Positions 1 through 8,245 of a stretch of 64,000 bases of DNA are shown piece after piece; positions within the stretch are counted from its first letter, which is position 1; each line of letters starts with the position of its first letter. The translations under genes and the position numbers were made by a program. Where the stretch lies: assembly GCA_018296165.2 (NCBI GenBank), contig JACKQL020000097.1, positions 1 through 64,000 on the forward strand, read 5' to 3'. Below the pieces are notes generated by a model. It ran no database searches, was not told where the DNA came from, and worked only from the letters and a program-made list of their open reading frames with translations. Source of the DNA: Termitomyces sp. T153. Lineage: Eukaryota; Basidiomycota; Agaricomycetes; Agaricales; Lyophyllaceae.

Positions 1-600
1 TGGGATGAAGCATTGAGTTTGAAATACAAGGACCTAATCGAACGAAGTGAGGTTGGGTCTGGGATGAAGCATTGAGTTTGAAATACAAGGACCTAACCGA
101 ACAAAGTGAGGTTGGGTCTGGGATGAAGCATTGAGTTTGAAATACAAGGACCTAATCGAACGAAGTGAGGTTGGGTCTGAGAATTAGCATTGAGTTTGAA
201 ATGCAAGGACCTAACCGAACGAAGTGAGGTTGGGTCTGGGATGAAGCATTAAGTTTGAAATGCAAGGACCTAACCGAACGAAGTGAGGTTGGGTCTGGGA
301 ATTAGCATTGAGTTTGAAATACAAGGACCTAACCGAACGAAGTGAGGTTGGGTCTGGGATGAAGCATTAAGTTTGAAATACAAGGACCTAACCGAACGAA
401 GTGAGGTTGGGTCTGGGATGAAGCATTAAGTTTGAAATACAAGGACCTAACCGAACGAAGTGAGGTTGGGTCTGGGATGAAGCATTGAGTAGAATATCGA
501 GGACCTAACCGAACGAAGTGAGGTTGGGTCTGGGATGAAGCATTGAGTAGAATATCGAGGACCTAACCGAACGAAGTGAGGTTGGGTCTGGGATGAAGCA
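1..600. repeat. 59-bp minisatellite array, about 10 units
   Basis: Head-to-tail units of 59 bp (57-58 bp in the last two), each starting GGGATGAAGCATT and ending GAGGTTGGGTCT. Units differ by few substitutions. Within each unit GACCTAACC and GGTTGGGTC form an imperfect 9-bp stem around a GAACGAAGTGA loop, so every unit can fold. CpGs in the loop (CGAACGAA) are mostly kept here, unlike the related array at 58312-59065. The array continues past the window's left edge. There are no spacers, so it is not a CRISPR array. It is probably the 3' minisatellite of a Helitron-type element. Confidence 0.9.
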
Positions 601-601
601 A

Positions 602-639
602 GAGCTACAGGCCCGTGCCAAAGGCACGGGGCGTAGCTC
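602..639. repeat. terminal hairpin after the minisatellite
   Basis: GAGCTAC (602-608) pairs with GTAGCTC (633-639), and inside it CCCGTGCC (612-619) pairs with GGCACGGG (623-630), leaving a three-base loop. The same motif, decayed at CpGs, ends the other two repeat tracts (39099-39148 and 59066-59107). In all three copies homology stops just after AGCTCG/AGCTTG and the next base is T. This suggests a mobile-element 3' end. Confidence 0.75.
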
Positions 640-640
640 G

Positions 641-1397
641 TTTGAACGAGTGCGAGTAGGTAAGCGTGTGAAATGAACCAAATAGAATAGGGATGGTTGG
701 GAAAGGATCAAAATGCGTGACGTAGAGAGAAGAAAACGCGAGCACTGCGTGAGACGACTAAATAGATGAGAGTAGGTGGACTTACCTGCGAGCGCAGTGT
801 GAGACGACAGAGGCGCCGAAACCGTGCCCGCAAGTATATGTGCGATAGAGGACAATGAGTCTACTCGGGCCAGGAGAGAAGAAGGGGAGTGAAAAGAAAG
901 AGCCGAACACAACCCCGGGCAACCTCATATATAGTTGCCCGACCCACTTGTGTAAAAGGTAAAGACTCTCAAACTCCATCGCTATACGCTCTTGGACATC
1001 CCAATAGGTAAATATAGCCCACTGAAGGTTGTGTCTTTGCATTGTTTTCAAATGGCCACCATCATTTATGGATGTCTCTCAAGTAGCCATGTGATAGTTC
1101 CAAAAATCAATGACCTTGAGTACTTATTCTGGCAGGGATGTAAACACCACCCCATAGATCAAGTTGAACTTATCATAGCAACGACAAGTGAAGTCTGAGG
1201 CAGCCACTACACCAGCTGCAGCTCAAGGAGCTTGCACTTGTGTAATGTAGAACTGTTTGTCACAAGTGTCCCAATGCACCATAGGAATGTGCTCATGGGA
1301 CAGGGCAGTGGGGATGGTATAGGTCCTTGGCTCATGGACCTTGATCATTCCCTCCTCTGCACCCTGTAGCACATGCCCCTACTCCAGACATCAGTGC
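641..1397. other. non-coding flank, no gene seen
   Basis: The first 360 bp are CpG-rich. They contain a perfect 8-bp inverted repeat, CGGGCAAC (916-923) and GTTGCCCG (934-941), with a TATA-like loop, which could be an LTR or promoter fragment. From about 1000 the sequence becomes CpG-poor and looks like old transposon DNA. No protein family was recognised on either strand. Confidence 0.5.
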
Positions 1398-1689
1398 TGT
1401 AAGGGCAATCTCTGCAGGCTGTGACTCAATCACACAACTGGCAGAGGGAAATCCAAAGTTTATTCAGGATCTACAAGAAGTTCTAGAGTTGAAGTTACTC
1501 ATTTGGCAGAGGGAGATCCAAAGAGAACAAGTCTAAGGATTCCCAATGCCAGTGTCCAGAACATTTACACTAGAGCTTCCGGAAAAATCACTCAACAACA
1601 ACCAAATCCAGAGTCTAATTCAAAAACAAAAATCCATCATAAATGGCCTTGATCTCCAGACTCACAGCACATGACCATGTACAAATATA
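1398..1689 (-). repeat. 3' part of a Gypsy A-family LTR, inverted
   Basis: Read on the minus strand this matches the second half of the Gypsy A LTRs (17752-18310; 34502-34741), including the Leu/Ser-rich tract, TCTAGAACTTCTTGTAGAT and the terminal TTGCCCTTACA, whose complement starts at 1398. At 1688-1689 a TA dinucleotide is followed by a Tc1-type end, so the LTR is interrupted there. Confidence 0.8.
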
Positions 1690-2270
1690 CAGTGGCTCAA
1701 AAAACTGTCCCAATGTTTTATACTTTTTGAAAGATGACATTGGCATGAAGGATTGGAAGTATTTAAAATTCTGGTTAAATCATGTAAAATACTATGACAT
1801 CATAGCTACAAATTGCATTTTAGTGTATGTAATTCAAATCAAAACTGATGGAGTAATAGTGATTTTGAAATATTCACTCATTGGGACAGTTTTTTTAACA
1901 TCTTCAACTTTGCAGGTTCATCCCTATTTTAGTCAGAAATAAAGAGTAAGTTGCATGTGGGAATATTAACAGAGTCATGTGACCCTGTCTGGTTATATTT
2001 GGGAGTGGTTCAAGTTGGTTGAACCACATCTTGACCTTCAACCACCATCATGAAACCTATGCACAATGCTCTACTGTTGCTTCTCCCCTTGCTCAAGGGT
2101 ATTCTCCATGTCAGATTGGAGCTAAAACCGGTCTAGAGAAGTCTACTATTGGGAGGATTGGTAGAGAGTTGAAGGTGGACAAGGAAAACCATCCTGGAGG
2201 CTGTCTAGCTAAGCTTACTCCACATGATAAACAGGCTATTGTTTGACAAATCTCAACTGGGAGACTCCTT
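1690..2270 (+). mobile_element. Tc1/mariner element, 5' half
   Basis: Starts at a TA dinucleotide with CAGTGGCTCAAAAAACTGTC, the terminus also found at 3244 and at both ends of 63275-63874. The terminal region is about 200 bp and carries a second, inverted copy of the end motif near 1880-1895 (CATTGGGACAGTTTTTT). It is followed by the DNA-binding part of a transposase and stops abruptly near 2270, where unrelated sequence begins. The other half of such an element is at 3244-3706. Confidence 0.75.
2019..2246 (+). pseudogene. Tc1 transposase N-terminal HTH fragment
   Basis: About 75 residues matching the paired-like helix-turn-helix region of Tc1 transposases (YSPCQIGAKTGLEKSTIGRI, then a basic GRELKVDKEN stretch and LTPHDKQAIV). 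This part normally binds the terminal inverted repeats. The frame ends at a TGA after QAIV and the catalytic DDE domain is missing, so the copy is dead. CpG is nearly absent. It lies 330 bp inside the left terminal repeat, the normal position. Confidence 0.7.
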
Positions 2271-2689
2271 AGCAAGTCTTCTGTCTTTGTTCTCTTTCCC
2301 TCCTTTTACCTAGCAACCCTTTGTTACCATCTAGCAACTTAGGCTAGTGATAGTGACACTCTTCACTTCTTTTCTGGGATAGTTACTGACTTGCCCTCTA
2401 TTAACTTTCCTACTGCCAGCTACCCTATCTAGTTGCTAGTGTTTAGGTCTTCCTTTTTGGTTTTTTGCATGGCACTAAGTAGCCTAGGAGCACATCACTG
2501 GGCACTGTATCATTCAGCCACTTGAGGTCCATCTTGGACCTTTCAGCATCAATGGCTAACAGCCACTGAGCATTAGTGTTGTGCTTCTCCTTGCAACAAT
2601 GTGCAGCATCATCATCATTGGAGTTGCTCTTCAAGATGCATCTCTTAGACATTGGGACATCATCATCATTGCTCCCTTTCATCCCAGTT
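2271..2689. other. unassigned transposon-like sequence
   Basis: CpG-poor, with repeated CTAGCAAC and CTAGTTGC motifs. An open minus-strand frame (2443-2724) has no recognised domain and overlaps Gypsy coding sequence on the plus strand, so it is not called as a gene. Confidence 0.4.
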
Positions 2690-3123
2690 AAGAAATAAGT
2701 AGGGCCTTTAGCAAACCAACTCAAGCTCCTGGCAGGCCTGCATCAACTGCACCCAGTCTTCAATGTTGTCAAGCTGTTCCTAGCTCCAGAAGACCCTATC
2801 CCTGGCCACTACTCTAAGGCATCACTACCACTTATTCTGCTTAATGATGAGGAGGAGTACAAGGTGGAGGAAATTTTGTATAGTGGGATATCCTAGAGAA
2901 AGTTACAGTTCAAGGTGAAATGGAAGGGATATGGCATTGAGGACATCTTTTAGGAACCACAGGCCAACATACATGCACCAGCCCTAGTCCAGGACTTCTA
3001 CTGCAGGAACTCCAATACCCCAAAGGCAATTAGGGGCATCTACCTTATCTTTGCACCTGACCAAGCACTCTGTGATTTCTTCTATCTAGTGCTTTTGGAT
3101 GCTGCATACTAGAGGGGGGGTGA
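2690..3123 (+). pseudogene. Gypsy pol 3' end: integrase tail and chromodomain
   Basis: Plus-strand relic matching Gypsy A at 21440-21797: the LHQLHPVFNVVKL segment after the integrase core, then NDEEEYKVEEIL and [15 protein letters not shown], a chromodomain of chromovirus type that targets integration to histone marks. In-frame stops are present. It ends in a polypurine tract AGAGGGGGGGTGA (3111-3123) immediately before an LTR start (TGTCAGGGG at 3124), the normal order for an element's 3' end. Confidence 0.8.
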
Positions 3124-3243
3124 TGTCAGGGGACTGCTCTTACCAGACCCTCTGATTGTTTCTTTTATTCCAAGCCTTCCATTTATTGTTGGCCTCCCAT
3201 TCTCCAGTCACAAGTACTTTCACCAAAGGCTATCTTTTGGTTA
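3124..3243 (+). repeat. 5' part of a Gypsy A-family LTR, deleted
   Basis: Begins TGTCAGGGGA after the polypurine tract and ends GGCTATCTTTTGGTTA, matching 21798-22070 but with about 150 bp missing inside. It is interrupted at TA 3242-3243 by a Tc1 end, which is the same LTR position as the interruption at 1688-1689. Confidence 0.75.
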
Positions 3244-3706
3244 CAGTGGCTTAAAAAACTGTCCCAATGTTTTATACTTTTTGAAAGATGACATTGACAT
3301 GAAGGATTGGAAGTATTTAAAATTTTAGTTCAATCATGTAAAATACTATGGACCATGGCTACAAATTGGATTATAGTTTTGTGTAATTCAAATCAAAACT
3401 GATGGAGTAATGGCCATTTTAAAATATTCACTCATTGTGACAGTTTTTTGAGCATCTCTAATTTTGGTATTTAGTACTTTGTATGTCCTCCATTTGCCTT
3501 GATAACTGCTTGAATCCTTCTAGGCATGCTTTCTATCAGTTTTTGGCATACCTCTGCTAGTATTCCATCCCACTCCTTTGCAACCCTCTCCCACAATTCA
3601 TGCACACCATGAGGTGTTTTATACTGCCTAAGCTGCTTCTTGAGGTACTTCCAGAGGTGTTCAATAAGGTTAAGATCAGAGGATTGGGCTGGCCACCAGA
3701 AGACAA
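3244..3706 (-). mobile_element. Tc1/mariner element, 3' half
   Basis: Left terminus CAGTGGCTTAAAAAACTGTC next to TA, an inner inverted copy of the end motif near 3433-3450, then the C-terminal part of a transposase on the minus strand. It is truncated near 3706. Together with 1690-2270 (the N-terminal half, opposite orientation) it would make one element sitting in one LTR, now separated and inverted. Confidence 0.75.
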
Positions 3707-3710
3707 TCAA
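3471..3710 (-). pseudogene. Tc1 transposase C-terminal fragment
   Basis: About 79 residues with the family motif WPAQSSDLNLIEHLW (consensus WPxQSPDLNPIExLW) around the last catalytic acidic residue of the DDE/D triad, followed by the typical basic tail (LIESMPRRIQAVIKANGGHT). The upstream catalytic part is absent. A shorter homologue is at 63487-63708. Confidence 0.85.
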
Positions 3711-4789
3711 AAGTGGAAACTAAGCATTAAAATAGGAGTTGGGGAGAAAGGGGAAAGTGAAGACAAGGCTGGGAGATGAATACAAACTAGTCACTAGCTG
3801 TAGTTGCTAGCATCACTAGGTCAAAATAATGCAAAGGGTACCCATAGTCAGCACCACACTAAGTTGGAATAGAGGTCATCAAGACTGCCACTAAGTCATT
3901 AGTGATGACAAGCAAAAAAGCAATAAGATATCTTAAGCTGATAAGCTTAGAGCTAGTGAAGGGGAAATGGTACTTTGTTAATTCTTTTATTTCTATGTAC
4001 AGGCAGTATTTATACTGTTTGTAGGTATAGTATTAGAAAGAAAATATTAGTTGCTGCCAGCAATAGCATCTGCCAAGGTGTTTATAATACATACTGAGTG
4101 TCAGTCTGGTAACCAAGTAAAAGTATGCAATGTTGATATGATGTGTAAGAATTGTCAATCACAATAAAAGAGCATTTCCAACATTGATACCTGCAGTGTA
4201 GATGCCATTCAAGTATGTTTGTAAGCTCAACAAGAAAAATGATAAGTAAGAAATCACATGACTGTCAATATATCCCTTTTTGGAGAGAAGGCAGTGTTGT
4301 TGCCAAGAAATGTTGCTAGTGGTGGTTGTTAAGAAAGTCTCAGTCTTATTGTTCTAGATCCAGAGTCCAAACTCCATGTGATGCAGCTTGTGATCCATAA
4401 GTTGCTAAAATCCCATGCAAAGGCTATGTTGTTCCAGACCTTGGGGCTAGACCTTGTGTGCTGAGTGTCATGACTTGTGTCGGGTCATGTTGAATATAGT
4501 TAGTTGCTGTCCAATCAGAAATGCCAAAAATGGTGCTCAGCAACAAATGAGTCTTATCATCCTCCCCTATGCTGAAATCTTGACTGTCTTCAGTCAACCC
4601 AAAGTCCTGTGATTGCTTGCATGGCCCATGCACCTAAAGTGGTAAGAATAAAAGCAGCTAGCAATTCAGCTGGACTTCATCAACTCTTCCTTCCATCTTC
4701 TTATTTCTCAACCCTCCTCCACAATCTAAATCTTATTGCCATGTCATCTGATCTTGCCTTCCAGCTGGAGAAGTGTGCTATAGCCCTAG
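3711..4789. other. unassigned old repeat sequence
   Basis: AT-rich and very CpG-poor. Nothing convincing is encoded on either strand. The last 200 bp (AATAAAAGCAGC, then pyrimidine-rich sequence and an ATG at 4741) resemble an LTR R/U5 plus leader, but no partner LTR is visible here. The solo LTR at 4790 begins directly after it. Confidence 0.4.
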
Positions 4790-5907
4790 TGTCAGGTTCC
4801 GCTGACCACGGGGGCTCAGCTATACTGGGCGAGTCCTTACTAGGCGGACATGATTCCCTGCACTGACAACCGGGCACTCAGAGGTATTCCAAACACTGGG
4901 GACTTGTGAGGATAGCCAGGGGAAATTGATCCGAGCAAGTCTGGGGAGGTCTGGAGGAGTAGAAGACAAGTTGCGGGGAAGGGGGACAGGCTTGGCGGGG
5001 TTCAGGCATAAGTCCATGTGTGAGTATTGCAGGTGCGGAGGAGGCAGAGGCTACGCAGATGACAGGAGCGGAGCTGGAGTTCTGATGGGGGATCAACAGG
5101 GATTGATGGAGTTTGGAGCCAAGTGTATAGCAGGGTCCGGGGTTGGTAATGAGTGTCAGAGGTTTGTAATTGTAACGGCGGAGTTTGTGAGGACGTTATG
5201 GTCAAGAGGGCTTGGGCACAATAGACAGAATCAAACGAGATGGAACAGAGTCAAACAAAATAAGACAAAGACAAGAGGAGAACAAGAATAGATTCAGGCG
5301 GAGACACAGAATGATAACAAAAAGATAATGGAATAGAGACAAGATAAGACCGGGAGACTGAGAATAAGGAAAACAAGACATGGAACACAAAACATGAGAA
5401 GAAACAATCAGAAACACATCAGGTAAGGTAGGTAATCTCAAGACTAGAGTATGAGGAGCTACTCTATGTCTTATATACTGACTACTGAAGAGCTCTGGGG
5501 ATGTCGGCTGTGGTGGCGGGGCTTGGCGGAGCTCGACGGAGTTGACGGGTGTCGGTTACAACCAGAGAGCAGGCCACGTTGATATGTTGATGGGATCAAT
5601 TGCAACGCGGTCCATTCTGAGGTTGTTGTGATACCCCAGGGTAAGTTGGGGGAGCCAGGGTGTCGAGTTGATGACGTGTAATGGGGTCAGGCACAGCGGG
5701 GAGTGGTCCCAGGGGCTTGGGAAGTCCAGGGGAAGCACCGGCAGCTGCAGGGAAGATGTCGGAGTTGGCCAGGGGGCCGTTGGAGTTAGCCGAGAATGTG
5801 TTGGAGTTAGCCAGAGTTGGCACGGAGTGCTGAGGAAGTTTGACAAAGTGTCGGGGGGTGGGGGTTTGTCGGGCAGTGTATGGGGCTTCAAGGAATGGGT
5901 TGTGACA
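4790..5907 (-). repeat. solo LTR of family S
   Basis: 1118 bp, same orientation as copy 2 (27373-34212), running from TGTCAGGTTCC to GGGTTGTGACA on the plus strand. It contains the minus-strand TATA box (complement TTATATAC near 5475) and a mutated copy of the initiator AATCTCAAGACT near 5430. CpG is abundant, in contrast to both flanks, so it is a recent arrival. The flanking 5-bp words (CCTAG left, GTTTT right) do not match, so there is no clean target duplication. Confidence 0.85.
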
Positions 5908-6235
5908 GTTTTCCTTGGAGCTGGGGCTGCTCTTTTTATTGCTGGGAGCACTACATCCCCAGGCACTAAGCCTCCTGCCATTGCAGCAAAGTGACCAAAC
6001 CCAGAGAGTGATTGACTTCCTAGTCCTTGCTCTCCTGAGCTCTGTCCAGAGCTCACTAAATATCCTGTCAGACTCACATCTGCCTTACCAGGTCACTTCT
6101 TTTTCTTGCCCATTGAGCAAGGAATCTTCTTATACTAAGTTGGCACATTGCACCAACAATAGGATAGAAGACAAAGAGCAGTTGGACTTTGTGCTCAGCC
6201 AAAAAATTAGCTGACATAATATTTGATGGCTGCCA

Positions 6236-7059
6236 GCATGGTGGCCTGTTCAACTCCTAGACTAAGTCAAGTTGACTTAGGCCTTCTAGCCAGCTGCACA
6301 GGGCCTCATATGCTCTGCAGCTCCAAATATCTGTCAAGGGCTGCTAGGTCCTTGCAGGTGGCAAGGAACTCTCAAGTGGTGTTCCCCAAGCTCCAACAAA
6401 GCTTGAACTCAAGGTTTGTCTCATCCCAACAATGACTTAACAGGTCATTGATGAACCATTCTTGGTTGTCTGAGGCACCAAAGTTGTATGGCTCTGGTGT
6501 CACCCTCTTAGGAAACAGCCCATTGTTTGGATGAATTTGTTCCTGGAGTGCCATAGGCAACTCCAACACATAATTGGAGGTCTCACTAAAGGCCTCCAAA
6601 ATTTTATACAGCTTAACCCACTTCAGACAGAGCTTCCTAGCTCTGCCCTTTAGAATATTGAGGTTTTTTGTCAAAAGGTACACCAGTGCACCTTTCTCTA
6701 GCTCTGGGTCAGGCCTACAATGCAAATTAGTGCATTGTGGGCTGCTGCCAAGTTCTCTAGAGCTTAATGGGTCAACTGCTGAATTCCCTTGGAAATCACA
6801 GTATCAGATCTGATCTCTTGAATCATAGATGGCATGTAGCCACTGTTCAATTCAAACAGTGCAAATTGTGTTGTCTTTGAAATGCTTGCATTTATAGCAA
6901 ACTCAGTTAAGTCTATTTGACTTGAACAGTCTTTCTGGTCTGGGTGCACTACAGTGCACAATATCTGACCACCATTCCTATTGACACATTTTGTTTGTCC
7001 ATCCATCTGTGGATGGAACAACATTGACATTAGAAGCATTGCTCCTAATAACTCATACA
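6236..7059 (-). pseudogene. Gypsy B integrase C-terminal half and chromodomain-like tail
   Basis: Two adjacent frames. 7039-6764 carries the end of the integrase core (MLFHPQMDGQTKCVNRNGGQ, DLTEFAINASISKTT). 6725-6372 carries the linker (ALVYLLTKNLNILKGRARKL), the IHP motif and a chromo-like segment (WFINDLLSHCWDE, FKLCWSLGNTTW). A short tail with LAALDRYLELQ follows to about 6236. These are standard for basidiomycete Gypsy pol proteins. The frame is broken between the two blocks. The N-terminal half lies beyond the inserted element at 13550. Confidence 0.88.
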
Positions 7060-7064
7060 GTTCA
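7060..7064. repeat. target site duplication GTTCA, left
   Basis: GTTCA precedes the TGTCA start of family S copy 1 and is repeated at 13545-13549 after the terminal TGACA. Five-base duplications are usual for Gypsy integrases. Both copies lie in the Gypsy B integrase reading frame. Confidence 0.92.
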
Positions 7065-8232
7065 TGTCATGACCCGTCCCCTGAACCCCCGCACATTGTC
7101 CATCAACCCCCCGACCCCCAAAAAACCCCCGACGCTCCGCCGAACTTCCACCCATGCCCCACGCCTATTTCGGCTAACTCTGATGCCTCCCCGGCTAACT
7201 CCGATGGCCCCCTGGCCAACTTCAATGCCTTCCCCACAGCCACTGACACTTACCCTGGGTCTCCCAAACCCTGAGAACCACCCCCGCTGTTCCCAATCTT
7301 TGCCACTCATCATCAACTCAACACCCTGGTTCCTCCAACCTATTCCGGAGTATCACGACAACCTCGGGGCAACCCGCATTCCCCAATGATCCCATCAACG
7401 TATCAGCATGGCCCGATCCTCGATCACAACCGACACCCGCCCACTCCATCGAGCTCTGCCAAGCCCCGCCGCCGCAGCTGACATACCCCAAAGTTCTCCA
7501 GTAGTCAGTATATAAGCCGTCGAGTAGCTCTTTGTACTCTAGTCTTGATATTGCTTAACGTTACCTATGGTCTGATTGTTTCTTTCTCGTGTTTTGTGTT
7601 TCATGTTTTGTGTCTTGTTCTCCTTACTTTCAGTCTCCCGGTCTTATCTCAGTCTCCTGGTCTTATCTCAGTCTCCTGGTCTTGTCTCGTATCCATTTCG
7701 TTATTGTTCTTGTTATCGTTTCGTATCTCCACTCGAATCTACTCTTGTTCCATATCGACTCCATTCCATTTCATCTGATGCTGTCTCAGTGACTCCGTCC
7801 GGCCATTGTGCCCAAGTCCTCATCAACCTAAACGACCTCACAAACTCCGCAATTACAATCACGAACTCCGACACTCCTTCACCAGGTCCAAACCTCGCTC
7901 TTCACTTGGTCCCAGACTCCATCAACTCCAATTGATCTCCCATCAAACCCCAGCTCTGCTCCCATTGATCACACAGCCGCCTACTCCTTTGCTTCTGCGA
8001 ATCTCCCATATGGTCTTCTGCCTGAACCCCGCCAAGACTGTCCCATTTCCCCGCAATCCGACTTCTCCGGACCTTCCTGGATCTGTCCGGATCACATCCC
8101 ACTGACTATCCGCACAAGCCATCAGTGCCCGGAACGTTTTCAAGTGTTCGGTTACCAGTGCAAGGGGATCACGCCCGCCTAGTAAGGACTTGCCCAGTGC
8201 AGCTGAGCCCCCGAGGTCAGCGGAACCTGACA
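7065..8232 (+). repeat. 5' LTR, family S copy 1
   Basis: 1168 bp, from TGTCATGACCC to GGAACCTGACA. U3 is pyrimidine-rich and CpG-rich. The TATA box is at 7509 and the inferred R start at 7541. A short tandem repeat of AGTCTCCTGGTCTTATCTC lies near 7631-7690. It aligns without gaps to 12377-13544 at a constant offset of 5312 bp. Confidence 0.93.
7509..7552 (+). promoter_or_regulatory. LTR TATA box and inferred transcription start
   Basis: TATATAAG at 7509-7516 is followed 32 nt later by AGTCTTGATATT at 7541-7552, the usual spacing for a pol II start. That this A is the start is an inference. It is strengthened because exactly this 12-mer is complementary to the sequence just after the LTR (8234-8245). 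The same arrangement recurs in the 3' LTR at 12821. Confidence 0.75.
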
Positions 8233-8245
8233 TAATATCAAGACT
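8233..8245 (+). promoter_or_regulatory. self-priming primer binding site
   Basis: TAATATCAAGACT follows the 5' LTR directly. Its 12 bases AATATCAAGACT are the exact reverse complement of 7541-7552, the inferred 5' end of the element RNA. In Tf1/sushi-type elements the RNA 5' end folds back on the PBS and is cleaved to give the minus-strand primer. No match to a tRNA 3' end is apparent. Copy 2 keeps the same pair. Confidence 0.8.

Noticed and set aside
1..600. CRISPR-like array
   Set aside because: Whole 59-bp units repeat with no variable spacers, and the genome is eukaryotic.
2443..2724. Minus-strand frame with an Asp-rich stretch
   Set aside because: It overlaps recognised Gypsy coding on the other strand, and no family fits.
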